The notes: generated from the letters alone by a model not told the origin. Shown: positions 50,538-59,176, counted from the first letter of the stretch. The stretch is DNA of 64,000 nucleotides from Microbacterium halimionae (GCF_011761265.1 NZ_JAAOZB010000001.1:682001-746000), one strand, 5' to 3'. Program-made: numbers and translations.

Positions 50538-52238
50538 ATGTCTCTCTCTGCTGCTGGTCTCGCCTACCGTGAGGCTCGTGACACCCTGCTTGCTCGCTCG
50601 CACGACCTCGAAGCCGCGCGAGCAGCTTTTGAATGGCCGGATGTCGGGGCTCACTTCAACTGGGCTGTTGACTGGTTCGACGCCATCGCCGCGGGAAACG
50701 ACCGCATCGCACTTCGCGTGGTCGAAGAAGACGGCACCGAGGTGTCGCGGACGTTCGATGAAATGCGCCGCCGCTCGAACCAGGCCGCCAATTGGCTGTC
50801 GAGCAACGGCGTGCAGCGCGGCGATGCCGTGATGCTGATGATCGACAACCGCGTCGAGCTGTGGGAAACGATGCTCGCGATCATGAAGGTTGGCGCGGTG
50901 ATTTTGCCGACGTCTGTCGTGCTCGCGCCGGAAGATCTCGCCGAGCGCGTTGAGCGTGCCGATGTGCGCGTCGTCATCGCCGATCATGACGACGCCGCCA
51001 AGTTCGACGGTTTCGACCGCGACCTCGTGCGTATCAACGTGGGTGCCCCGCGCGAGGGGTGGCTGTCGTATGGCGATGTGGATGCGGCATCCGATGCGGC
51101 TCCTGGCGTCGTCGTGAATTCCTCGGATGCCTCGATCATCTATTTCACCTCGGGCACAACGTCGCAGCCCAAAATGGTGGAGCACACGTACGTCTCGTAC
51201 CCCGTGGGTCACCTCAGCACGATGTACTGGATCGGCGTGAAGCCTGGCGATGTGCACATGACGATCAGCGCTCCGGGATGGGGAAAGCACGCGTGGAGCC
51301 TGTTCTTTTCGCCATGGATCGCCGAGGCCACGATCTTCGTCTACAACTATTCGCGCTTCAACGCTGTCGCGCTCGCTGATCAGCTCGACCAGGCCGAGGT
51401 CAACACGTTCTGTGCGCCGCCGACGGTATGGCGCATGCTGATTCAGGCTGATCTTGATCGCAAACCGCGGGCGCTCCGCGAACTGCTGGCCGCGGGCGAA
51501 CCCCTCAACCCCGAGGTTATTTCTACGATCGAGCGGTGGTGGGGCATCCAGATTCGCGATGGATACGGCCAGACCGAACTCACCGCCGTCATCGGCAATA
51601 CCCCCGGTGAGACGCTGAAGCCGGGTGCGATGGGCAAGGCGCTGCCGGGCAACGACATCGTGCTGCTTGACCCGATCACAGGCGAAGAAGCGCAAGAGGG
51701 TGAGATCTGCATGCCGATCTCACCCGTCCGCCCCCTCAACCTCATGCCCGGTTACATCGACGAACCCGACCGTACGGCGAAGGTCGAGCACGACGGTTTT
51801 TATCACACGAGCGATGTTGCATCGAAGGATGCCGATGGCGTCCTCACATTCGTTGGCCGCACCGACGACGTGTTCAAAGCGAGCGACTTCAAAGTGTCGC
51901 CGTTCGAAGTCGAGTCGATCCTCTTGGAGCACGACGCCGTTGCCGAAGCCGGAGTGATCGGAGCGCCGGACCCGCTGCGACTGAACGTCGTCAAGGCCTA
52001 CGTTCAGTTGGCCGCGGGGGTTACCGCTGATGCCGAGACGGCGCGCAGCATCCTGTCGTATGCCCGCGAACACATGCCGCCCTATATGCGTGTGCGCCGT
52101 GTGGAATTTGCCGAGTTGCCGAAGACGATCTCGGGCAAGATTCGCCGCGTCGAGCTGCGCGAACGCGAGCAGCAACTCGCGGATACCCGCATCGACACCG
52201 AGTTTCGCGAGTCTGACTTTCCCGGCCTCAAGGGCTAG
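50538..52238 (+). CDS. acyl-CoA synthetase (ANL family, medium-chain/acetyl-CoA-synthetase-like)
   Basis: A 566-residue adenylate-forming enzyme activating a carboxylate to its CoA thioester. P-loop IIYFTSGTTSQPKMVEHTY (~205-223), ISAPGWGKHAWSLFFSPWIAEATIF, RDGYGQTELTAVIGNTPGE (A5), GFYHTSDVASKDADGVLTFVGRTDDVFKASDFKVSPFEVE (hinge and A8), and LPKTISGKIRRVELRE with the A10 Lys. ATG 50538 follows GAAGG. It converges on the ole operon (oleD end 154 bp away) and could supply acyl-CoA, but it is on the opposite strand and the link is unproven. Confidence 0.88.
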   Translation: MSLSAAGLAYREARDTLLARSHDLEAARAAFEWPDVGAHFNWAVDWFDAIAAGNDRIALRVVEEDGTEVSRTFDEMRRRSNQAANWLSSNGVQRGDAVMLMIDNRVELWETMLAIMKVGAVILPTSVVLAPEDLAERVERADVRVVIADHDDAAKFDGFDRDLVRINVGAPREGWLSYGDVDAASDAAPGVVVNSSDASIIYFTSGTTSQPKMVEHTYVSYPVGHLSTMYWIGVKPGDVHMTISAPGWGKHAWSLFFSPWIAEATIFVYNYSRFNAVALADQLDQAEVNTFCAPPTVWRMLIQADLDRKPRALRELLAAGEPLNPEVISTIERWWGIQIRDGYGQTELTAVIGNTPGETLKPGAMGKALPGNDIVLLDPITGEEAQEGEICMPISPVRPLNLMPGYIDEPDRTAKVEHDGFYHTSDVASKDADGVLTFVGRTDDVFKASDFKVSPFEVESILLEHDAVAEAGVIGAPDPLRLNVVKAYVQLAAGVTADAETARSILSYAREHMPPYMRVRRVEFAELPKTISGKIRRVELREREQQLADTRIDTEFRESDFPGLKG

Positions 52239-52239
52239 C

Positions 52240-52277
52240 GCCCCTGCCTCACGCCCCTGCCTCACGCCCCTGTCAGA
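52240..52277. repeat. 13-bp tandem repeat
   Basis: GCCCCTGCCTCAC at 52240 and 52253, with a partial third unit from 52266, immediately after the acyl-CoA ligase stop. Confidence 0.6.
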
Positions 52278-52283
52278 CGCGTC

Positions 52284-52337
52284 ACTTGCCCGTTCTTGCG
52301 GGTGCGACGCGTTAAACACCCACAAAAATGGGCAAGT
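52284..52337. repeat. palindromic element, family A, copy 3
   Basis: 21-nt arms 52284-52304 and 52317-52337 with 18/21 pairing, core ACTTGCCC...GGGTG, the same family as at 4660 and 4822 almost 48 kb away. Located between convergent acyl-CoA ligase and oleD. Confidence 0.8.
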
Positions 52338-52391
52338 CGCGAGGGGTGACGGCGGGCTGCTGCAGGGCGGGTGCCTCTCTCGGCCCAGACC

Positions 52392-53363
52392 TCAGCGCGC
52401 GGGGTAGTGGGCGCGGAGGCGCTCGAAGCCCTCAGCGAGAGTGACGCGCGGGGTCCAGCCGAGGTCCCGGCGCACGTCGCGCTGGTCGAACCAGTGGGCG
52501 GTCGACAGTTGCTCGGCGAGAAAACGGGTCATCGGGGGTTCGTCTTCGCCGGGGCGCACTTTCCACCACTGCTCAACGGCGCCGCCGGCGGCCCGCGCGA
52601 GGCCCGAAGGCACCGACCAACGCGGTGGGTTCACGCCGGCTGCGAGGCAAATGTTCGCGAGCATTTCGGCCACCGGCCGTGGTTCACCGTTCGTGATCAC
52701 GTACGCGTTGCCGTGGGCACGATCGATCGAGCGGAGTCCGGCGACGATCCCCCCGGCCGCGTTGTCGATGTACGTCGTGTCGATGAGCGCCGTGCCGCCG
52801 TCGAGGAGGGGCAGGCGTCCGCGCCGTGCGCGCTCGACGATGCGCTCCACGAGCTGCGGATCACCGGGACCCCACACCAGGTGCGGGCGCACAGCAACCA
52901 CGCGCATCGCGGCGCCATTGCGTGACAGTGCTGCAATCTCGGCCAGAGCTTTCGTGCGCGCGTAATCGCCACGGGCACCCGTCGGGTCGGCAGGCTCAGC
53001 GCCCACGCCCACGAGGGCGCTGCCCGCGTGCGCAACCGAGGGCGACGACACCTGCACGAACGAGCGCACACCAGCGGCCTCGGCGGCCGCGAGCATCGTT
53101 TCGGTGCCGCCGACATTGACCTCGTCAAACTCGCGGGCATCACCGGTCAGCGTCACTTTCGCCGCGAGGTGGATGACGGCATCCGCACCATCGAGTGCTG
53201 CCGCTACGACCGCAGGGGCTGTCACCGAGCCCGCAACATCGTGGGCTCCCGCCACCCCCGAAGGTCGCCGCTGCAAAGTACGCACATCATCGCCATCAGC
53301 GAGAAGTGCCGCGACAACGGCCTTACCGAGGTACCCGCTTGCGCCGGTAACGAGCACTGTCAT
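52392..53363 (-). CDS. oleD: OleD-type NADPH-dependent 2-alkyl-3-ketoacid reductase
   Basis: A 323-residue extended SDR. MTVLVTGASGYLGKAVVAALLADGDDVRTLQRR (TGxxGxxG, Arg for NADPH), VIHLAAKVTLTGDAREFDEVNVGGTETMLAAAEAAGV, FVQVSSPSVAH (Ser), GDYARTKALAE (YxxxK) and RPHLVWGPGDPQL. This is the 3-beta-HSD-like branch to which OleD belongs; OleD reduces the beta-ketoacid made by OleA. The ATG overlaps the oleBC stop (ATGA). Third gene of the ole operon. Confidence 0.88.
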   Translation of the reverse strand: MTVLVTGASGYLGKAVVAALLADGDDVRTLQRRPSGVAGAHDVAGSVTAPAVVAAALDGADAVIHLAAKVTLTGDAREFDEVNVGGTETMLAAAEAAGVRSFVQVSSPSVAHAGSALVGVGAEPADPTGARGDYARTKALAEIAALSRNGAAMRVVAVRPHLVWGPGDPQLVERIVERARRGRLPLLDGGTALIDTTYIDNAAGGIVAGLRSIDRAHGNAYVITNGEPRPVAEMLANICLAAGVNPPRWSVPSGLARAAGGAVEQWWKVRPGEDEPPMTRFLAEQLSTAHWFDQRDVRRDLGWTPRVTLAEGFERLRAHYPAR

Positions 53364-55972
53364 GGCGTGCGCATTTTCTGACCCGACAGGATGCCGTCGG
53401 CCCACACCGAGAGCGCGACTCTGTCGATCTTCGAATTGTGGCGGATATCGGTCGGCAACTCAGTGACCACAAGTACGGCCACAAGCGGCACCGAAGCTGC
53501 CGCACGCACTGCACGTGTCACCTCGGGCTCAGCGATACCCGCGTGCCGCGCGCCCGGCACGGTCTCGATTACGGCGACGCACTGGCGATTTCCCTCGGGG
53601 CCGATGCCGACGATGGCCGCGCGGCGCACGGCGTTGACGGCCTCGACCTGCTGCTCCGTGCCGACGGGCGAGAGGGGGCCGTCGGCCGTGACGATGACGT
53701 GGGGGAGTCGCCCTTCGATCCACAGCTGGCCGTCGGCGTCGAGGTGGCCGACATCGCCGGTGCGGTGCCAACGCCCAGCGGGCACGTCGCGCGTGCTCGC
53801 TTCGTCGGTGCGCCACAGGCGGTCGTAGCGTTGTTTGAGGTGCGGGGCCGACACGACGACTTCGCCGAGCACGCCCGGGGTGTCCGAGGGCTCGCCGGTG
53901 GCGTGACCGTGGGCATCGAGCGCGCTCACCCGCACCGAGACACCGGCGACCGGGCGACCCACGCAGACACCCGAGTCGGGCGCTACAGCAGCACCGTGAA
54001 CGCCATCGAGAGTGATGTCGGAGACGAGTAGGCATTCGGTCATGCCGTAAACGACATGTGGCTCTGCATTCGGCATGAGGCGGGCGGCATCCTGCAGCAG
54101 CGCTTCGCTGATGGGCGCACCTGTCGAGAGGAAGATCCGCACCGATTCGAGGTCAGCGCGTGCGGCAGGCGAAAGCTCGTCGGCGGTCGCCACGACATTC
54201 AGCACTGCAGCGGGCGAGAGAAACACGATGTCCGCGTCAGACTCCGTCACGGCTGCAGCAACGGCGCGCGCGGTAAGGGTTCGTGGGGCCGAGACGTCCA
54301 TGTCGGGGGTCGCCGAGCGTGCACCGAGCGCCGGGCCGAGTAGTGCAAAGGGCGCGAAGCCGGTCACGAGTCCAGACTCTGATGTGAGGTCGAACTGCTT
54401 CACGAGCGCATCCCGAATGCCCGAAAGCTGGGCGTGCGTGTAGAGCGCACCCTTGGCGGGTCCGGTTGATCCCGAGGTGAAGAGGATTGCGGCGGCCTCG
54501 GATGCCTCGGGCTCAGGCGGCAGTGCAGTGCCCGATGTGCCGCGAATCAAATCTCCGAGCGACGTCGAAACGCCGAGCGCCGCAGCCGATGCGCGGGGCA
54601 GCGACCGTGTGGAAATACGCTCGCCCGGCCAGCGCAGCACGCGCGCGGCGGTGAGCCCGCGAAGGTCGCCAATGACAAACCGTGGCCATGCGCCGCGGAT
54701 CGCGCGGCCAAGGCCTTTTGCGCCAAGGCCGGCGTCAGCGACGACGACGACAGCACCTATGCGAAGACAGGCATATACCACCGCGGTGAGCGTTGCCCCG
54801 GGCGGAACCAGCAGCGAGACACGGTCGCCCCGGCGCACACCGTGGCGGTGAAGGCCCTCGGCGAGGCGCCGCACCCGGTCGTCGAGTTGTTGCCAATTCA
54901 CGCGGCGGTTCGTGCCGTCGGCGCCCATCTCGACGACAGCGACCGAATCGTCGTCTGCGCGTGCATCGAGCCGGCTCCAAAGCGGTTCAAAGGCCGCAGC
55001 GGGTGCGACTTCAAGCGGCGAATTCCCGAGCGCATCGAGCCACGACAACACGGTTGCCGCAAAGGGGGCGTCTTCGGCGATGAGGTGGCCGGCGCCTTCG
55101 AACCGATGCACATCGGCCTGTGGCATCCGTGTCATCAGGTCGTTGAGGTAGCGGTCGCTGAAGATCGGATCTTTCGGCCCCCACAGCATGAGCGTCGGCA
55201 AGCCAAGATCGCGGATGCCGTCAGCAATCCGTGTGAGCTCGCTAAAGCTCTCGTGCGACGGCCCCACCGGGATGTCTGCGACGAATGCACCGATGCCGCG
55301 TCGACGCTCGGCCGAAAGGTACGGTGCGCGGTAGGCGTCGCGCACGTCGCGCTCAAGCGGCGGCGAAGCGAGAGCGAGAGTCACATCGAGAAAAGCCGTC
55401 GTGTTGACCGAGCCGGCACCGAGCATGCCGCGGGCACCTGCAAGTCGCAGCGGCGCCGGAATCGGCGTGCCATCATCGTGGTGCACAGCGGTGTTGAGAA
55501 GCATCGTGGCGGCAAGATCTGCCGTGTGCTCGGTGGCCCAGCCGAGCGAGACCACGCCACCCCAGTCGTGGCCGAGCGTTATCACGGGCCCGGTAAGAGG
55601 CACAGCCGCAGTGAACGCTGCGAGGTCATCGACCCGCTGTCGCAGCGTGCGGCGGAGCGACGTGCGCTCAGAGAAGCCCATTTCGAGCTGATCGACGGCG
55701 ACCACGCGCCACGCGCGACCGCCGGCTTGAGCGGCCGTCACGCTTGCGGCGACAAGCGAGCGCCACATGTACGACCACGTGGGGTTGCCGTGCACGGCAA
55801 GGATTGTGCCCTCGGGCTCGATTCCCGCGGCAGTGAGCGCATCACCGTTGTCGAGATAGTGCCAGTGCCGCTCGACACCCGCATCGAGTCCGCGGCCAAC
55901 AACTGTCGCGGTGCGTGAGTACGTGGCATCCAGTCCAGGCAGGTCTGTCGGCGCGTGTGTCTGGGGCATCAC
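53360..55972 (-). CDS. oleBC: OleB-OleC fusion: beta-lactone decarboxylase / beta-lactone synthetase
   Basis: An 870-residue fusion. Residues ~1-310 are an alpha/beta hydrolase of the haloalkane-dehalogenase type: LAVHGNPTWSYMWR oxyanion loop, nucleophile Asp136 in LGHDWGGVVS, His296 in FEGAGHLIAEDAP. Residues ~320-865 are an AMP-binding domain: AAILFTSGSTGPAKGALYTH (P-loop), VVYGMTECL, GRWHRTGDVGHLDADGQLWIEGR and a late RHNSKIDR Lys. Order and fusion match Micrococcus luteus OleBC. OleC closes the beta-hydroxy acid to a beta-lactone and OleB decarboxylates it to a cis-olefin. Overlaps both neighbours by 4 nt. Confidence 0.93.
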   Translation of the reverse strand: MMPQTHAPTDLPGLDATYSRTATVVGRGLDAGVERHWHYLDNGDALTAAGIEPEGTILAVHGNPTWSYMWRSLVAASVTAAQAGGRAWRVVAVDQLEMGFSERTSLRRTLRQRVDDLAAFTAAVPLTGPVITLGHDWGGVVSLGWATEHTADLAATMLLNTAVHHDDGTPIPAPLRLAGARGMLGAGSVNTTAFLDVTLALASPPLERDVRDAYRAPYLSAERRRGIGAFVADIPVGPSHESFSELTRIADGIRDLGLPTLMLWGPKDPIFSDRYLNDLMTRMPQADVHRFEGAGHLIAEDAPFAATVLSWLDALGNSPLEVAPAAAFEPLWSRLDARADDDSVAVVEMGADGTNRRVNWQQLDDRVRRLAEGLHRHGVRRGDRVSLLVPPGATLTAVVYACLRIGAVVVVADAGLGAKGLGRAIRGAWPRFVIGDLRGLTAARVLRWPGERISTRSLPRASAAALGVSTSLGDLIRGTSGTALPPEPEASEAAAILFTSGSTGPAKGALYTHAQLSGIRDALVKQFDLTSESGLVTGFAPFALLGPALGARSATPDMDVSAPRTLTARAVAAAVTESDADIVFLSPAAVLNVVATADELSPAARADLESVRIFLSTGAPISEALLQDAARLMPNAEPHVVYGMTECLLVSDITLDGVHGAAVAPDSGVCVGRPVAGVSVRVSALDAHGHATGEPSDTPGVLGEVVVSAPHLKQRYDRLWRTDEASTRDVPAGRWHRTGDVGHLDADGQLWIEGRLPHVIVTADGPLSPVGTEQQVEAVNAVRRAAIVGIGPEGNRQCVAVIETVPGARHAGIAEPEVTRAVRAAASVPLVAVLVVTELPTDIRHNSKIDRVALSVWADGILSGQKMRTP

Positions 55973-56991
55973 CAGGCGAGCTCCATGAGCGCCGTGTTGA
56001 GCCCTGATCCCACTCCCATCAGCAAGACGCGATCGCCGCGTTCGAGCGTTTTTTGCTCATCGGCCAGAGTGATCGGTATGGATGCCGGCCCCACATTTCC
56101 AAGGTACGGAAACGTCGTTGGAACGCGAGACGCATCGAGGTGAGCGGCCTTCACCATCGAGTTGGTGTGGACGGATGAGACCTGGTGCGTGATGTAGCGG
56201 TCCATGTTCGACCAGTCCCACTCGGTCGAAGCCTCGTCCCATGCCGAGACGACGAGGTCGAGACCGCCGCGCAGCAGCGCCTTTGCGTCGGTGAACATGC
56301 CGTCGACGCTTCCGACGCACAGGTCGTAGAACTGCGTGGCAGCGCGGGTGACGCCGCCCAGGATGCGGTGGCCCTCGGGGTGCAGATTGCTCGGGCCGAT
56401 CACTGCGGCAGCAGCGCCCGAGCCCAGGGTGAGAGATGCAAACTCGCTCATGAACGCGTCGCGATCGATGTCGTCGTGCAGCAGGCGCTCAACCGTGTTG
56501 ACCTGAATCTGGTCGGCATCTTCGCCGTTCACGATCAGTGCGTACTTGATCTGACCCGACTCGATCATGGCGCCAGCCAGCGTCATGCCGGTGACGAACC
56601 CGAGGCACGCGTTGGCCACGTCGAAGTTGATGGCAGATGTTGGCAGCCCAAGCCCGTGGTGAATGCGCACGGCAACAGATGGCTCGAGGTGCGGGCGAGA
56701 TACCGAAGTATTGATCAAAAGACCAATATCGGATGCCTTGATGCCAGCCTCGTCGAGCGCGCGTTGACCCGCAGCGATCGTTGCGACGTCGGATGACTCG
56801 CCTTCAGCCCAGTTACGTCGCTCAATGACGCCCGCGACTCGTCGCAGCAGACTCTTTTTGAGTTTGAGGCGTTTGAGGGCGCCGCCGAGGCGGGTTTCGA
56901 GGTCGTCTGACGACGTCACTCTCGAGGGCAGCGAAGAAGCCACTGACAAGAGCGAAACGTTGTCGAACCGGGTTGTTGCGTTGCCGGTCAC
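55969..56991 (-). CDS. oleA: OleA: thiolase-fold acyl-CoA Claisen condensing enzyme
   Basis: A 340-residue FabH-like enzyme that joins two fatty acyl-CoAs head to head to a beta-ketoacid. Cys129 in VANACLGFVTGM, His269 in DRYITHQVSSVHTN, Asn299 in FPYLGNVGPASIP form the triad; SRPHLEPSVAVRIHHGLGLP (~98-117) contains the partner-subunit Glu region expected in OleA. GTG start with GGAGG upstream. First gene of oleA-oleBC-oleD, all with 4-nt overlaps. Confidence 0.93.
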   Translation of the reverse strand: MTGNATTRFDNVSLLSVASSLPSRVTSSDDLETRLGGALKRLKLKKSLLRRVAGVIERRNWAEGESSDVATIAAGQRALDEAGIKASDIGLLINTSVSRPHLEPSVAVRIHHGLGLPTSAINFDVANACLGFVTGMTLAGAMIESGQIKYALIVNGEDADQIQVNTVERLLHDDIDRDAFMSEFASLTLGSGAAAAVIGPSNLHPEGHRILGGVTRAATQFYDLCVGSVDGMFTDAKALLRGGLDLVVSAWDEASTEWDWSNMDRYITHQVSSVHTNSMVKAAHLDASRVPTTFPYLGNVGPASIPITLADEQKTLERGDRVLLMGVGSGLNTALMELAW

Positions 56992-57189
56992 AATGCCTCC
57001 GCTGTCCAGTTATGACGCGCGAGCGCCAGTATGCATATGAAAGTATCGCCCAATAAATATGCGTGAGCTGGTACACGCAACTTCTCATTCGCGATGAAGC
57101 CGCTCGGGCGGGCGACCGTACTGTTCATCTATAGTTTCACGCCGACGGGTGTGGCAGGTGATTTCGGCGCTTATATAGGCGCCTGTTTG

Positions 57190-57803
57190 TCAGCTTTTAC
57201 TGCCGGTGAGGGCGAGCGCGCCGCCGAGCCCGATCATCATGACCCCGCCGGTCGCGGTGAGATTCGACAGCCGTTTGGGTGACCTGGCAAACCAGTGCCG
57301 CGCACTGCCTGCGGCAAGAGCTCACGTGCCATCGGATGCCACAGCAATCACCTCGAAGATCAGCCCCAGCAGTAGTAGCTGCAACCACACGGCTCCGGCC
57401 GTGGGATCGACGAACTGCGGCAGCGCCGCAACGGAAAAGGCAATGGTCTTCGGGTTGGTGAGGCCCACGATGAAGCCCTGGCCGAGCACTGCGAGGTGCC
57501 CGCGGGTTCGCGGGGGACCGTCGCCATATGTGCGTTTCGATGCCGAATTGCCTGAATGCCCAGCCATGCGAGGTAGAGCGCGCCCGCGAACTTGATGATC
57601 GTGAATGCAACAACTGACGAGGCGACGATCGCGCCCACGCCGAAAGCGACCAGAAGCACCGCGGGCAAAGTGCCGAGTGCGTTGCCGAGCACGCTCAGCA
57701 CCCCGACGCGGCGCCCGAAGGCGATGGAGCGGCCGATGACGAACAGCACGCTCGGGCCAGGAATGATGATGATCAGAAAGGCTGCGGTTGAGAACGCGAG
57801 CAC
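57190..57803 (-). pseudogene. LysE/RhtB-family exporter pseudogene (frameshift plus nonsense)
   Basis: From GTG 57803 the frame begins HVLAFSTAAFLIIIIPGPSVLFVIGRS, the LysE signature (PGP), and runs to about 57510. There, within the G/C-rich run near 57500-57520, the conserved sequence continues in another frame (RGHLAVLGQGFIVGLTNPKTIAFSVAALPQFVDP). That frame hits TGA at 57322-57324, where relatives have TGG (Trp), and then continues in phase to the stop at 57190 (ARHWFARSPKRLSNLTATGG, GVMMIGLGGALALTGSKS). Two independent lesions indicate decay rather than a sequencing slip, although each should be confirmed by reads. Confidence 0.8.
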
Positions 57804-57846
57804 GTGATCTAGCGGGGGCGTGAGCTGAGATTACTGCTCACGTGCG

Positions 57847-57999
57847 TCACAGCGCTCCTAATCGTCGCCCTGCACGAGCGGCGAACCGATCGATGGCCGA
57901 AGGTGCCTCTTCGCTTCGCCAGAACTGCCCACTCGATACTTGGCCCTTGTTTTGAGAATGCCCGCGTCGACGAGAGCTGTGAGGGGCGGATATGCGCTC
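57847..57999 (-). pseudogene. C-terminal fragment of a Fic-family protein (frameshifted)
   Basis: On the minus strand one frame reads AYPPLTALVDAGILKTRAKYRVG and another, directly following, GQFWRSEEAPSAIDRFAARAGRR. Joined, they match the winged-helix end of Fic-domain AMP transferases (LVDAGIL..., then WRS.E...A.D.FA.RAGRR). There is no catalytic HPFxxGNGR segment, so only the last ~50 codons survive. It sits between the LysE pseudogene and the methyltransferase in a decayed stretch. Confidence 0.5.
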
Positions 58000-58042
58000 G
58001 GTGTCTAGGCGTCGAGTGCCGTCGCTGCGGCCGAGGCGTCGA

Positions 58043-58651
58043 TCACCGGATGTCGGAGGTGGGCAGTTCACAGAGAATCGCTCCAACAGGCCGGTGGCCC
58101 CGCTCGGTTCGATGATGGGTTTCGATGATCTCGAAACCGGCTGCTTCTAGAGCCTCATGTAGATCGTGTGATGGCCACCGGTAGGCGCGTGCGACAGCAT
58201 GATCGAAGGCCTCGACGTCGCTGCCGGAGAAGTGTCCGAGCAGGAGTGTGCCGCCTGGGCGGAGCGTTCGCGCAAACTCAGCGAGCGGCGCCGCGATGCG
58301 TGATGGTTCGTGGTGGATGGTCGAGAACCACGACAGGATACCGCCGAGAGCGTCGTCCGGCTCGTCAAGGGCGTCGATGCTGCCGAGTGCAAAGCGCGCA
58401 GTGGGGTAAATGGCGCGGGCATGGTCGACGAATTCCGGGACGAGATCGATGCCGTGCACGTCAACACCGAGTGTTGCGAGATGGTTTGTCCAGTGTCCCG
58501 GTCCGCAGCCTGCGTCGAGAGCGCGGCCGGACACGGACTTTGCCCACTGCTCTACAACGTGACGGTCGCTGGAGTGCACAGCACTCATCGAGCCGAGGGC
58601 ATCCGTGTATTCCACTGCCCGTTCCGAGTACGCGATGGTTACATTCGTCAC
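58043..58651 (-). CDS. SAM-dependent methyltransferase (class I)
   Basis: A 202-residue enzyme from GTG 58651: VTNVTIAYSERAVEYTDALGSMSAVHSSDR, motif I RALDAGCGPGHWTNHLATLG (~45-64), VHGIDLVPEFVDHARAIYP, GGILSWFSTIHHEPSRIA, LRPGGTLLLGHFSG. The opening YSERAVEYTDALG is common in small actinobacterial methyltransferases of unknown substrate. TATCCT lies 6 nt before the GTG, which supports this start over an upstream one. Confidence 0.83.
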   Translation of the reverse strand: MTNVTIAYSERAVEYTDALGSMSAVHSSDRHVVEQWAKSVSGRALDAGCGPGHWTNHLATLGVDVHGIDLVPEFVDHARAIYPTARFALGSIDALDEPDDALGGILSWFSTIHHEPSRIAAPLAEFARTLRPGGTLLLGHFSGSDVEAFDHAVARAYRWPSHDLHEALEAAGFEIIETHHRTERGHRPVGAILCELPTSDIR

Positions 58652-58657
58652 ATCGCG

Positions 58658-58663
58658 AGGATA
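58658..58663 (-). promoter_or_regulatory. putative -10 box (TATCCT), leaderless layout
   Basis: Minus-strand TATCCT-CGCGAT-GTG for the methyltransferase gene. Confidence 0.45.
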
Positions 58664-58732
58664 CCGAGCGCCTAATCCAGCGTGACCAAAAAAGTAAGTG
58701 TCCTTCCCCCAGTAAAGACCCAAGGGAAAAGC

Positions 58733-58767
58733 AAAACCCCCGCCATGTAGAAGCTAGGCGAGGGTTT
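58733..58767 (-). terminator. intrinsic terminator of the tRNA cluster
   Basis: Minus-strand stem AAACCCTCGCC (58757-58767) and GGCGGGGGTTTT (58733-58744) followed by a T-rich stretch (GCTTTT), 28 nt after tRNA-Phe. Confidence 0.7.
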
Positions 58768-58794
58768 CTGGGGCAACTGTAATGATTACCCGTG

Positions 58795-58867
58795 TGGCTC
58801 CGACCGGCATCGATCCGGTGACCTTTCGATTTTCAGTCGAACGCTCTACCAACTGAGCTACAGAGCC
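58795..58867 (-). tRNA. tRNA-Phe (GAA)
   Basis: 73 nt, full cloverleaf: acceptor GGCTCTG/CGGAGCC, D-arm with AGCTCAGTTGGTAGAGC, anticodon loop CTGAAAA (GAA), TPsiC-arm. Discriminator A; CCA is not encoded. Confidence 0.95.
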
Positions 58868-58935
58868 TCGCGGCATGTGGAGATGTCGCGATCTAGACGA
58901 AAGGCCCTCTCAAAGAAAGGGCCCGTCGCTTAGAG

Positions 58936-59009
58936 CGACCCTGACGGGACTTGAACCCGCGACCTCCGCCGTGACAGGGCGGCACGCTAACCAACTGCGC
59001 TACAGGGCC
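58936..59009 (-). tRNA. tRNA-Asp (GTC)
   Basis: 74 nt: acceptor GGCCCTG/CAGGGTC, D-arm GCGCAGTTGGTTAGCGTGC, anticodon loop CTGTCAC (GTC), T-arm GGGTTCAAGTCCC. Discriminator G, no encoded CCA. Confidence 0.95.
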
Positions 59010-59037
59010 ATGATTATTAAATTGTATGTGTCTTGCG

Positions 59038-59110
59038 TGACCCCAACGGGATTCGAACCCGTGCTACCGCCGTGAAAGGGCGGCGTCCTAGGCCGCTAAA
59101 CGATGGGGCC
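59038..59110 (-). tRNA. tRNA-Glu (TTC)
   Basis: 73 nt: acceptor GGCCCCA/TGGGGTC, anticodon loop CTTTCAC (TTC), T-arm GGGTTCGAATCCC. First gene of the Glu-Asp-Phe transcription unit. Confidence 0.95.
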
Positions 59111-59146
59111 GGAAGGAACCTTTACGGGTTCTCTCACCGACGGTTA

Positions 59147-59176
59147 AGCATACGCAACCGAAAGCGAAATCGCCAA
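59147..59176 (-). promoter_or_regulatory. putative promoter of the tRNA cluster
   Basis: Minus-strand -35 TTGGCG (59171-59176), 18-bp spacer, -10 TATGCT (59147-59152), about 36 bp upstream of tRNA-Glu. Confidence 0.55.

Noticed and set aside
49983..51695. 570-codon minus-strand frame covering the acyl-CoA ligase
   Set aside because: Only its last 90 codons (from 50255) look like a protein (Rho-N/SAP type). The rest is antisense to the ligase gene.
54842..55918. 358-codon plus-strand frame opposite oleBC
   Set aside because: Antisense to the alpha/beta-hydrolase and linker part of oleBC, which has intact catalytic motifs; the shadow shows none.
58795..59110. Genomic island integrated in the tRNA cluster
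   Set aside because: All three tRNAs are complete, no partial tRNA repeat is found downstream and there is no integrase. Only gene decay nearby is supported.
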